The notes below the pieces were generated by a model. The model was given only the letters and a program-made list of their open reading frames with translations, was not told the origin of the DNA and did not search any database. A stretch of 23,827 nucleotides of DNA, from IMG/VR virus record IMGVR_UViG_3300029258_002041, positions 1-23,827 of that record; one strand, 5' to 3'. A program made the translations under genes and the position numbers. Of this stretch, positions 16,177 through 23,786 are shown piece by piece. The stretch comes from a virus. Positions within the stretch are counted from its first letter, which is position 1. The number at the start of each line of letters is the position of its first letter.

Positions 16177-16809
16177 TTATTGGCTCACAACCGGGATGTT
16201 CATCTTTTTCAGGTCTTCACGAATGCTGTCAACATCCATACCTAACCTTTTCTCATCCTCAGTGGGGGCAGTGGTGACAGAAATCTCTTCCGACAAGAAT
16301 AAGGAAGAAGGCATGTTCGCAAAAATATCCTTGAACATCTCCATCAAAGTCACGTTCTTGTCCTCATCGAGCTTGATCACTTGACTCGCAGTATCAAGAT
16401 GAATATACTTACCCACCGTTTCAATTACCGCAGGAGGCACTTTCTTGTCTGCCAGTTCCTTCAGGAATCCATCTTTGGCAAGGTTGAAGCGTTCATCACG
16501 AGCAATTTTGAGATCACCATCCATTAGCTTAATACGTTTCGACATCTCTTCATTGCTATCAGCCAACTTGGTGACGATATCTCCAAGCCGAGTCTTTTCA
16601 TTGCTAAGCTTTTGGTTGGCTTCCTGCAATTCTTTTAATTGAGCAGTGACTTCCTCAAGATTGACAGTGCCACCACCATCATCCTTTTTCTTGCTTTTAT
16701 CGTCAGTTGGTTCTTTTTTCTTATTTTTTTTATCACCATCATTAGCGGGATCTTCAATGTTGACATTCGGATCTTTCGGATCTTTGTTCTTGGTGTCTTT
16801 TTCACCCAT
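16177..16809 (-). CDS. Nested scaffold protein (Mu Z / lambda Nu3-like)
   Basis: An in-frame ATG within the protease gene (codon 380) has a perfect GGAGGT Shine-Dalgarno 7 nt upstream, stronger than that of the full-length gene. The 210-residue product starts MGEKDTKNKDPKDPN and has a highly charged N-terminal linker, a coiled coil (TAQLKELQEANQKLSNEKTR and beyond) and a helical C-terminus ending NIPVVSQ. That is exactly the scaffold part without the protease. Separate scaffold from a start nested in the protease gene is known for Mu gpI/gpZ and lambda C/Nu3. It would give the large scaffold excess needed to shape the prohead. Confidence 0.8.
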   Translation of the reverse strand: MGEKDTKNKDPKDPNVNIEDPANDGDKKNKKKEPTDDKSKKKDDGGGTVNLEEVTAQLKELQEANQKLSNEKTRLGDIVTKLADSNEEMSKRIKLMDGDLKIARDERFNLAKDGFLKELADKKVPPAVIETVGKYIHLDTASQVIKLDEDKNVTLMEMFKDIFANMPSSLFLSEEISVTTAPTEDEKRLGMDVDSIREDLKKMNIPVVSQ

Positions 16810-17946
16810 ATTTTTGACCTCCAAAATTAATTCATCTAGTTTTTTACCTTGTCGTATTTCGTCTTTCAATAAAGCGATTAGTTCGTTCAACTTTTCATTG
16901 ACATTCTCTGTTTCCGTGTCTTCAAAAACAAAAGGAGTGACATCAAAGCCGTCTTCTCTGCTTTTGTTGATTATATCCTCTGAAAACATCATCGGTTTAA
17001 GGTTGGGAATAAATGGCATGTTGGTAAAAGCACCACCCATAACAGCAGCACCATGAGATTTGCCACTTTCCTTGTCCCGATAATCGTCAACATAAGTAGA
17101 GCTGAAATACCTATACTTTTTAGATTTTAAAGCACTCTTACCCTGTTCTGTCAGTTCAGCAGTGCCTACTAGCGTATAACCATCACGTTCATTAGGTTTG
17201 ATATTTAATTCTTTTATCCAAGAAGAAGCTCCCTTGTTTGGCTCATGCGAAAAATCAGTAGAAACATCTCGACCAAGAACCTTATCGTTAAAATTCTTGA
17301 CCATCTGTTTCAATTTGTCTTTGGTGACATTCAGCTTGCCATATGACGGATGATTGTAATTTCCGGTTCGCAACATTTCGATTTCAACAATATCTTTATC
17401 AGAAGGTTCTGTAAGCTCAACCATGGTCAAGAAATTACCTTCTGACATCTCTTTGTCTTCCTTGACACAATGCGTTTTCCGTAAATTCTCTGCTTTCTCC
17501 ATGACACCGGGATATTTTGATGCCAAAGGTGTTCCGGTTCGTGCACCTTTAAGTGCTCGTATTACAGTATTTAAAGCAGTGCAATTTACAGAACCATCAG
17601 CATCTTTATAAGGGAACTTTTTGATTTTGCCTTTTCCAGTTTTTGATTCTTTCACCCACAAAAAATGACTGTCAGGAACTTCTTTTCTTGCCGTTGGTGC
17701 TTTCCATGTCTCCGCCAAATCACAAGCTTCATAATCTGCATATTCGGCTATATACTCCAAAGCATCCTCAGCCAATGCAAATTCATCAAGAAACTCACTT
17801 TCAGACATCTCGTATTCTTTTGCGGCTTCTTGGATGGAAACCCCATGCTTTTTGTAATAAGATATAGCACAAATCTGTTGTGCCTGTCCTCTAGGGGTTC
17901 CTTTCTCAACCATATTTCCAACACATGCAAGATATTCTTTCGGCAT
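16177..17946 (-). CDS. Prohead protease (Mu gpI-like) with C-terminal scaffold
   Basis: This 589-residue protein would cleave itself and other head proteins during prohead maturation. I choose the ATG at 17946 because GAGG lies 6 nt before it; the frame is open two codons further to a TTG at 17952 that would abut GAGG. Residues 3-40 form a small Cys-containing helical motif and about 75-165 an accessory domain ('TWKAPTARKEVPD...'). The protease core covers about 170-315, with 'STDFSHEPNKGASSWIKEL' (His near 234), 'YRYFSSTYVDDY' and 'GAAVMGGAFTNMPFIP', the pattern of Mu-like prophage I proteins. Residues 380-589 are a Lys/Asp-rich linker, a coiled coil and an acidic helical tail, a typical scaffold. 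A promoter lies just upstream. A strong internal start at 16809 makes the scaffold separately. Confidence 0.85.
   Translation of the reverse strand: MPKEYLACVGNMVEKGTPRGQAQQICAISYYKKHGVSIQEAAKEYEMSESEFLDEFALAEDALEYIAEYADYEACDLAETWKAPTARKEVPDSHFLWVKESKTGKGKIKKFPYKDADGSVNCTALNTVIRALKGARTGTPLASKYPGVMEKAENLRKTHCVKEDKEMSEGNFLTMVELTEPSDKDIVEIEMLRTGNYNHPSYGKLNVTKDKLKQMVKNFNDKVLGRDVSTDFSHEPNKGASSWIKELNIKPNERDGYTLVGTAELTEQGKSALKSKKYRYFSSTYVDDYRDKESGKSHGAAVMGGAFTNMPFIPNLKPMMFSEDIINKSREDGFDVTPFVFEDTETENVNEKLNELIALLKDEIRQGKKLDELILEVKNMGEKDTKNKDPKDPNVNIEDPANDGDKKNKKKEPTDDKSKKKDDGGGTVNLEEVTAQLKELQEANQKLSNEKTRLGDIVTKLADSNEEMSKRIKLMDGDLKIARDERFNLAKDGFLKELADKKVPPAVIETVGKYIHLDTASQVIKLDEDKNVTLMEMFKDIFANMPSSLFLSEEISVTTAPTEDEKRLGMDVDSIREDLKKMNIPVVSQ
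16817..16822 (-). promoter_or_regulatory. Internal Shine-Dalgarno GGAGGT for the nested scaffold
   Basis: Minus-strand GGAGGT followed by 7 nt (CAAAAAT) and ATG GGT GAA. The match is ideal, and so is the spacing, inside an otherwise Lys/Glu-coding stretch of the protease gene. Confidence 0.85.
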
Positions 17947-17976
17947 ATCCAACCTCGCTAAATCACGCTAAAAATA

Positions 17977-18005
17977 ATTATCGCAAACAAATTCCATAAT
18001 TGCAA
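17977..18005 (-). promoter_or_regulatory. Sigma70-like promoter for the head/tail operon
   Basis: On the minus strand TTGCAA (18005-18000) and GATAAT (17982-17977) are 17 bp apart, with a TGC extended -10 directly before GATAAT. It lies in the only sizeable gap (88 nt) between the amidase and protease genes, about 30 nt before the protease start. Confidence 0.65.
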
Positions 18006-18040
18006 GTTTTTTTTAAAATAGCTAATATTTGTGTATCATG

Positions 18041-18631
18041 CTATATCACGACTTCAACATTATGATGCCATTCGACAATAGATTTTGCCATCATTTTTAT
18101 TAATTTGACATAATTTTCACGAAAGGAAAAAGTTATTAAATCAGTATCATTACTAATAAAAAATAATTCTGCCAACACAACAGATGCCTTGATATTTCTT
18201 GTTAGATATAAATCTTTGCGACGTTTAATACCACGCCACATATGAAATGAAAAATAAAGCGCATTATTAAACGAAAAATTTAAACAAAATCTGTACGCAG
18301 AATTACCAATACCATCATATAGAACTTCTGCACCACTTACTTTTTTATCACTGAAAGAATTGAGATGGATTTCAATGAAAAGACTCAAGTCTTCTATCTT
18401 GTTCGCTCTTTTAGCCTTCAGTTTTAAAGACTGTCCATAAGCTGTTATATCCTCTGAATTATCAATGATCAGAGGAATTATTTCTATATCTCGTGGTATT
18501 TTATCACTTGCATATATTTTGAAATCATCAACAAACTTGCTGACATAATCATATTCATAGACGCCTTGTCGTTCATTGTGAGCACCTCTAAAAACAGCAT
18601 CATGGCCAGCACATAAGATGACTTTTCTCAT
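18041..18631 (-). CDS. N-acetylmuramoyl-L-alanine amidase endolysin (Amidase_3)
   Basis: This 196-residue single-domain enzyme would cleave the amide bond between muramic acid and the stem peptide during host lysis. The zinc-amidase residues are in order: H10 in 'VILCAGHDAVFRGA', E26 in 'GVYEYDYV', H89 in 'FIEIHLNSF', and the catalytic Glu E155 in 'VVLAELFFISND'. There is no signal peptide and no cell-wall-binding repeat, so it should need a holin, which is not recognisable next to it. The ATG overlaps the upstream stop in TAATG, so it belongs to the adhesion/lysis operon rather than to a separate lysis cassette. No terminator follows; the next unit has its own promoter. Confidence 0.88.
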   Translation of the reverse strand: MRKVILCAGHDAVFRGAHNERQGVYEYDYVSKFVDDFKIYASDKIPRDIEIIPLIIDNSEDITAYGQSLKLKAKRANKIEDLSLFIEIHLNSFSDKKVSGAEVLYDGIGNSAYRFCLNFSFNNALYFSFHMWRGIKRRKDLYLTRNIKASVVLAELFFISNDTDLITFSFRENYVKLIKMMAKSIVEWHHNVEVVI

Positions 18632-19146
18632 TATCTTGCACCTGCAACTACATCCAGTGTTGCACCTGTTTGCAAATATTTAACAAGCACCCTGACATAT
18701 TTAGCTGCCCCCACCATAACTTCCTGAGCAGGCGAAATATATTTGCCGCTATCTGAACGCTTGTAATATCCCGCTGAAAAACTCATGCTTCTCAGTGTGC
18801 CAAGTATTGCAGTAGCATCATTATCATAATAAAGCACCGGAACAAATATGGCTGCACCATTGTTTGTTGAAAATTCAGCACCTAGATGAAGAATAGTTTT
18901 GTCGCCCACAAAAATAAAGGGATACGTTACATCATCTGTATATGCTGATAAATCAGACGTTGTATCAGCAGATGTCAGTGACTCTCTATAAAAAACAGCA
19001 TCCGATCCAACCTTTAAAGATGCTGGAACAAAAAGTTGCAAAACACATTCATTTTCACCTGCATCGGTTCTTGTCTCGCATGATAATTCAGCAGCTATAG
19101 AAGTTTGAACTGTTATTGGTTCATCTACTTTTACTTGTTTTCCCAT
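18631..19146 (-). CDS. Small virion-associated protein, paralogue of the upstream gene
   Basis: This 171-residue protein begins MGKQVKVDEPITVQTSIAAE. It is strand-rich with no membrane segment. Two blocks match the neighbouring 193-residue protein: 'FIFVGDKTILHLGAEF...AIFVPVLYYDNDATAI' (about residues 73-118) and 'GAAKYVRVLVKYLQTG' (about 147-162). The family is not recognised. The position directly after the LamG-repeat protein suggests an accessory fibre or tail-surface protein. The ribosome binding site is TAGGAG, 6 nt before ATG. Its stop overlaps the amidase start. Confidence 0.6.
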   Translation of the reverse strand: MGKQVKVDEPITVQTSIAAELSCETRTDAGENECVLQLFVPASLKVGSDAVFYRESLTSADTTSDLSAYTDDVTYPFIFVGDKTILHLGAEFSTNNGAAIFVPVLYYDNDATAILGTLRSMSFSAGYYKRSDSGKYISPAQEVMVGAAKYVRVLVKYLQTGATLDVVAGAR

Positions 19147-19155
19147 GATTTGCTC

Positions 19156-19737
19156 CTATATGGCTCCAAGATAGATTTTGCCAACTCCAAGATTGGGGAA
19201 AAAGCCAAATCCATCATAGTTTCTCTGAAGGCTTAACACCCGCACATATTTTGCTGCTCCTATAATCCTTGTAACTACACGGCTTATATATAAAGAACTG
19301 CTGATTTTCCAGACACATTGCCCATAATCATCAGTTTCACGACTAAAATCTATAGTTATAGGCACAGCACAAGATATGAGAGATGCATTGTTATTGTTAT
19401 GATAAAGAGCAGGTGTAAAAGTGTACTTCTCTGCTGCTCCTATTGTATCCCCGACAAAAGCAAAAACCAAGATGTTTTTGTCACCTACAAAATAATAAGG
19501 TTTGGATGAAAGAGCTATGTTTGTTTGCCATTCATTGACAAATGTTCCAGAGCCGGGCGCATAATATGGCGTTAAAACCACAGACGATGGTATAGCAACC
19601 TTGCCAACCCGAACATATTCTAAAAGCATATCATCAGTAGACGATGGTTCCACAGTCGGATCTTGTGTTTCTTCAGCCCCTAGATTGAAATAGAGATTGT
19701 TTCTCGTAGGAGGATAACATTCAAATGCCTTGACCAT
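19156..19737 (-). CDS. Small virion-associated protein, paralogue of the downstream gene
   Basis: This 193-residue protein begins MVKAFECYPPTRNNLYFNLG. It shares with the next gene a central 'YYFVGDKNILVFAF...FTPALYHNNNNASLI' block (about residues 79-122) and a 'GAAKYVRVLSLQRN' block near the C-terminus. This points to tandem duplication followed by strong divergence. The N-terminal 60 residues and the C-terminal 'NLGVGKIYLGAI' are its own. No family is recognised; the fold is likely all-beta. Its ATG overlaps the stop of the LamG protein in TAATG behind GAGGG, so the two are translationally coupled and probably work in the same virion structure. Confidence 0.6.
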   Translation of the reverse strand: MVKAFECYPPTRNNLYFNLGAEETQDPTVEPSSTDDMLLEYVRVGKVAIPSSVVLTPYYAPGSGTFVNEWQTNIALSSKPYYFVGDKNILVFAFVGDTIGAAEKYTFTPALYHNNNNASLISCAVPITIDFSRETDDYGQCVWKISSSLYISRVVTRIIGAAKYVRVLSLQRNYDGFGFFPNLGVGKIYLGAI

Positions 19738-22700
19738 TATAATCCCTCGCCCAACGCATCCATTTGATATTCTATTTGCGGTTCAATGTTGTTGAACCTG
19801 TCAATGCTGCCTTTCATTTGTAAATATCTTTCATGCACTTCGATACCTGACAATTCGTGATTTGTGATGTTCATAAAGCCAAGCTCACCTAAGAAACATC
19901 TGGTATTCGTAAAATCATCACCATGAGGCTGACGATTATAATAACCGCCAAAAGTCAGATAGGAATTCCTCATGCGGCATGGATACCTAGGCGTTACGCT
20001 ATCAAAATCACCAGAAACACCCACTGTAGAATTGCTGTCTTTTTCTGGAGGCATTGCTTTGCCGTCAACATAGACATTAAAACGTCGCCCTATATCATCA
20101 GTTGAAATGTAAGTAATGACAATATAATGCCACATATTCCCTTCATAGGCTTTTTCAATAGTCCAATAGCCCGGCGTGTCACTTCCAAGGCTGCTTACTT
20201 TGAACTTCAGAGATCCCTTGTAAGCCGTTAAACTCCATTGACGTAAATGAGTAGGCGGCATATCATCATTGTCGCCCTCAGTCCATTTTTCAACCAAATG
20301 AGCAGTATATTCGTCGGCTATCGAATCTATTTTGACCAGCATTTCGATTGAGAACTCGGTATTGTGTTCTTCATCGAATTGAACAGCTTTAATTCGTCGC
20401 ATATTAAAGCCAAACCGATCATAATTGTCAACACTACCATCATTGTAAGGCATCAGTGTGCCACCATCAACTGTGCTCTCATTGTATCTGCTTAAAAATA
20501 GCGCATCACTTCGCTCTAAATTGTCGCCGCCTTCAACATCATAATAGTCAGGATCACCAGTGATGATTGTGCCATAATAAGTAGGTTTCCATTTTACTGA
20601 AGTGCCAATCGGTGAATAGCCATAGCAACACGTAGCCGTAGAGTCTGGATTTTGACGAATATTTTGTGAATCGCCTCTTGAAAAACCGGAGTAAAGCATC
20701 GGATAGACATGGAACAATTGTCTGAGTTCAATGGCAAGAGGCAAAAACATGCCGTAGGAATAAGGATCATAACTTATTTTACCCAATTGCGGAACAAGCA
20801 TTGCCGGATCTGAATCCTTGATCTTGTCTGTTGCAAATATTCTGTCTGGATATTGACCATATTTGCGCACAGCTCCATATATCAGCACTCCATTTAAAGT
20901 TTGCCAAGGGTTGCGCCTGTTGGCTCCCCATATTACTCGCCTTTGGTTTTTTCCACCTTGTATATAAATTTTTGTCTGTGTTGTGTCATAATAAGTTTGA
21001 ACGCCATCAACATAGCAATACCACGCTTCATCTTCGATAAAAGAAATAGACACACAATATCTTGTAAATTCCTCAAGCCCAATTGCCATCACCCTTTCAA
21101 CTTCTGAAAGAGGGCCGCCATTATCAGAATAAACATGCGTCAAAATAAGGCTATGGGTATTGTCACCTTGATCCTCTAATGTTATTTTCCATGCCGGTCT
21201 TTGTCCCCAATCTTCTTCGCCACGCACACATAAAAATTGGTCATCTTCGTCCTCAAGGCATCGCCCATGAACTTCAAACTCTATTTCCCAATTAAAATCA
21301 TATCGATGTTCGACATTGCCTGTTCTGAAATTCAAATCTTCCTGATCAAGGAGCTTAGAATTGTGCTGTCGAAATTTTGACACATAATTCGAGTCTTCAA
21401 CAGGGTAAGGATTAGCAGCGTTTCTGCGTCTAAATTCAATGCTTTCATGAGTATAAGCAGTGTCTTTCACCAAATCAGTTTTAACATCTGAAAAATCATC
21501 AAATCGACATTCAGTATCAGTATCGCCAAAATCAAGATGCCGATCCACGCCGCTTATGTTTCTATATTCACCTGTAAAGAACGATCTAGGCGACATATAT
21601 GAGCATTGATCCCACGTCCCTAACAAATAAGCATCATGAATGCCCCGGCATTTAATCTCATCTCTGCCAATTTCTTCGTGTGTCCGCACCCATGCAGCCA
21701 TTCGTATTTCATCAATTGTGCCATTCAATGCAAGTTTTGATTCACCAACACCTACATAATCAAAAGCTCCTATGTAGATGGAATTGTTTTTCGGAGTTGA
21801 AGGTGTTCCTCTAGTCTCATAAAAAATGACAGAGCTTGAAAGGCTTTCTTCTGTCACTATGTCATAATTACATACTTTATCACCACCAACATACCCAGTC
21901 AAAAATCTGCCATCCCATGTCACAGCAACTTTTGTAATGCTTGCACGAGGCATATTGCCAATTTTGCGATTGACTAAAACAGCATTGGAAGGATTGCCAT
22001 CAACATCAAAAAGCATTTCAAAAAACAGCGAAGGATGATCATTAATATCATTAGCAAAATACAACCACCAAGAATGATACGGCGCATCACCTATTCTTTT
22101 GCCGATGATAGTCTGTCCATAGGTATAATCGCCATAACAATTGACAATAGCTTCAATAGTAAATCTTTGCCAATCAAAATAAGGATCATTGTCTTCACTA
22201 TCTAAACCAACAACAACAAAGTCATCGCTTCCGTCAAACTCAAGACTCTTTTTGCCTAACCCATAAGCAAAACTGCCACTAGACGGATCAAAATTGCTTA
22301 AAAGACCATTATACCCCTCCACCCTTTCAGGAACCACATACTCGCCTACATTTTCTTCTTCTGTTTCGTTAAAATCCCACATAGCAGCAATTTGAGGAAT
22401 TTCGACAAAAAGCCGTGTTATATCAACACCCTCATATCCACCTTCCCACTCATCAGTCAAGACATAAAAAATGCCGCCATCAATATCACACCCATAAAGA
22501 GAACCAAAATACTTATTGCCATCAGCATCATAAGCAACACAATAAGCACCCAAGCTATATCTCAAATAAGTACCAGTTGTTTTAAATTCAGCCCCGCCAC
22601 TTTCGCCTGACTCCATATAAAACATGCAGTCTGTAGAGTCATTTTCTACTCGCCCTGAAAAATAAACACTAGTCCAGTCGCCATAAGAAGCACTGCTATA

Positions 22701-23219
22701 TGTTTTGTCAAACCCCTCTTCTGCTTCATCGTCAAGAAACTCAAATCTTAGATCTCCACTTATAACCTTGATCCAAGATTTGCCAATAACATAATCTCCC
22801 TCGTCTGCTTCAAGAGCTTCAACTGCAAAGCCTTCTCCTGACATATCAGTTTTAATATATGCTCCTGTAGAAATATTTAAAGGCAAACCAGATGTGATTT
22901 GATTACTTACATCACCTGTTGAATCAAGACCATTATTAACCCAATCCTCATCAGGCACATAAACATTTCCATGCTCTAAACTCCAACTGCTCGAAAAGTT
23001 TGGATATTCAATGAAATCCAAATCATAACTGATGGAAAAAATCAGATCGAACAACCACCTGTAATTGGTAGAATCACCAGCAATAGGGATTATTTCAGGA
23101 TATTCTTCTCCTAGATCATCAAAATGAAAAGTACCACCCCGGATCGGAAGCTCTATAAAACCTACCGATGGCTTTAATACTTTGTCTCCATACATCTCGG
23201 CATACGGATCAAAAGACAT
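19737..23219 (-). CDS. Large LamG/concanavalin-repeat virion protein (adhesin candidate)
   Basis: This 1160-residue acidic protein is rich in Trp, Tyr, Asp and Gly. Three LamG-like jelly rolls can be traced. The first, about 280-512, runs 'AMWDFNETEEENVGEY', 'KKSLEFDGSDDFVVVG', 'FTIEAIVNC', 'KVAVTWDGRFLTGYVGG', 'NGTIDEIRMAAWVRT'. The second, about 643-785, includes 'WEIEFEVHGRC' and 'AWYCYVDGVQTYY'. The third, about 955-1130, runs 'FSIEMLVKIDS', 'WHYIVITYIS', 'FNVYVDGKAMPP', 'FLGELGFMNIT'. The first 280 residues hold another beta-sandwich-like region resembling a carbohydrate-binding module. Such folds bind glycans, so a tail fibre, tail-tip or capsid adhesin is likely. No signal peptide is visible. 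The start has AAAGG 8 nt upstream and lies 3 nt after the receiver-like gene, giving an operon. Confidence 0.7.
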   Translation of the reverse strand: MSFDPYAEMYGDKVLKPSVGFIELPIRGGTFHFDDLGEEYPEIIPIAGDSTNYRWLFDLIFSISYDLDFIEYPNFSSSWSLEHGNVYVPDEDWVNNGLDSTGDVSNQITSGLPLNISTGAYIKTDMSGEGFAVEALEADEGDYVIGKSWIKVISGDLRFEFLDDEAEEGFDKTYSSASYGDWTSVYFSGRVENDSTDCMFYMESGESGGAEFKTTGTYLRYSLGAYCVAYDADGNKYFGSLYGCDIDGGIFYVLTDEWEGGYEGVDITRLFVEIPQIAAMWDFNETEEENVGEYVVPERVEGYNGLLSNFDPSSGSFAYGLGKKSLEFDGSDDFVVVGLDSEDNDPYFDWQRFTIEAIVNCYGDYTYGQTIIGKRIGDAPYHSWWLYFANDINDHPSLFFEMLFDVDGNPSNAVLVNRKIGNMPRASITKVAVTWDGRFLTGYVGGDKVCNYDIVTEESLSSSVIFYETRGTPSTPKNNSIYIGAFDYVGVGESKLALNGTIDEIRMAAWVRTHEEIGRDEIKCRGIHDAYLLGTWDQCSYMSPRSFFTGEYRNISGVDRHLDFGDTDTECRFDDFSDVKTDLVKDTAYTHESIEFRRRNAANPYPVEDSNYVSKFRQHNSKLLDQEDLNFRTGNVEHRYDFNWEIEFEVHGRCLEDEDDQFLCVRGEEDWGQRPAWKITLEDQGDNTHSLILTHVYSDNGGPLSEVERVMAIGLEEFTRYCVSISFIEDEAWYCYVDGVQTYYDTTQTKIYIQGGKNQRRVIWGANRRNPWQTLNGVLIYGAVRKYGQYPDRIFATDKIKDSDPAMLVPQLGKISYDPYSYGMFLPLAIELRQLFHVYPMLYSGFSRGDSQNIRQNPDSTATCCYGYSPIGTSVKWKPTYYGTIITGDPDYYDVEGGDNLERSDALFLSRYNESTVDGGTLMPYNDGSVDNYDRFGFNMRRIKAVQFDEEHNTEFSIEMLVKIDSIADEYTAHLVEKWTEGDNDDMPPTHLRQWSLTAYKGSLKFKVSSLGSDTPGYWTIEKAYEGNMWHYIVITYISTDDIGRRFNVYVDGKAMPPEKDSNSTVGVSGDFDSVTPRYPCRMRNSYLTFGGYYNRQPHGDDFTNTRCFLGELGFMNITNHELSGIEVHERYLQMKGSIDRFNNIEPQIEYQMDALGEGL

Positions 23220-23222
23220 TTG

Positions 23223-23786
23223 CTATACCTTTTTGGCGACTAACTTGCCACCATTTGTTTCAACCTTTTTTAGAATTTTCTCCAAACGATGATTGGTTTC
23301 TTCTTGAACCAGTTCTAGTTTGTGCATGATGCCATCTATGGTAGAATCTTTGAAAACACCGTCGAGCCGTTCCTGTTCTTTTTTTTCTTTCTTGATTTTG
23401 CGTTCAATCACATGACTTACCGTAAATCGCAAATTGTTGGTATCGAATGGCTCTTTGACAAAAGAATGAATAATCCCTTTTTTCATTTTTTCTGTTAATG
23501 TGACAAAATTTGCATTCCTTGTCAACAATATCCGAAAAACATGAGGATATATGTCTTTTATTTCTCGCAAAAAAGAAAATTCATCATCACTCTTTTCGAT
23601 ATTATTAGACAAAATGACATCAATATCAAACTCTTTCAGAAAATTTGCAGCCATTCTAACATTGTCAGCAAAATAAACTTTGTATGGCTCACTTTCCAAA
23701 GCATTTTTGATCAATGCCAACAGTTCATGATCATCATCAACAATCAAAACATTTATGACTCTTTTTATAGGCGGAACAAGTTGCAT
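23223..23786 (-). CDS. Pseudo-receiver (response-regulator-like) protein with coiled-coil tail
   Basis: Residues about 10-127 of this 187-residue protein follow the CheY-like receiver fold. 'INVLIVDDDHELL' supplies acidic D17/D18, 'RILLTRNAN' supplies T89, and 'HSFVKEPFD' supplies the conserved Lys K111 and following Pro. The phosphoacceptor strand reads 'DIDVILSNNIEKSDDEFSFL', where relatives have 'DVVxSDxxMPxMxGxEFL'. N61 therefore replaces the phosphorylated Asp, and the MPxMxG loop is lost. Residues about 128-187 are charged, probably a coiled coil, with no DNA-binding domain or enzyme. I infer a phosphorylation-independent interaction module. It has GAGAGG 6 nt before its ATG and ends 3 nt before the LamG gene. 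Confidence 0.75.
   Translation of the reverse strand: MQLVPPIKRVINVLIVDDDHELLALIKNALESEPYKVYFADNVRMAANFLKEFDIDVILSNNIEKSDDEFSFLREIKDIYPHVFRILLTRNANFVTLTEKMKKGIIHSFVKEPFDTNNLRFTVSHVIERKIKKEKKEQERLDGVFKDSTIDGIMHKLELVQEETNHRLEKILKKVETNGGKLVAKKV

Noticed and set aside
17440-17460. Another internal start in the protease gene (Met near residue 165, AAGGA about 10 nt upstream)
   Set aside because: The site is weaker and overlaps Lys/Glu codons; it would remove only the accessory domain. Possible but not supported enough to list.
16177-17946. Whole element as a Mu-type transposable phage
   Set aside because: Only the protease/scaffold and connector resemble Mu; no transposase, sheath or Mu tail genes are in the window.
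17947-17952. TTG start of the protease two codons upstream
   Set aside because: The GAGG would directly abut TTG, whereas it is properly spaced for the ATG at 17946.
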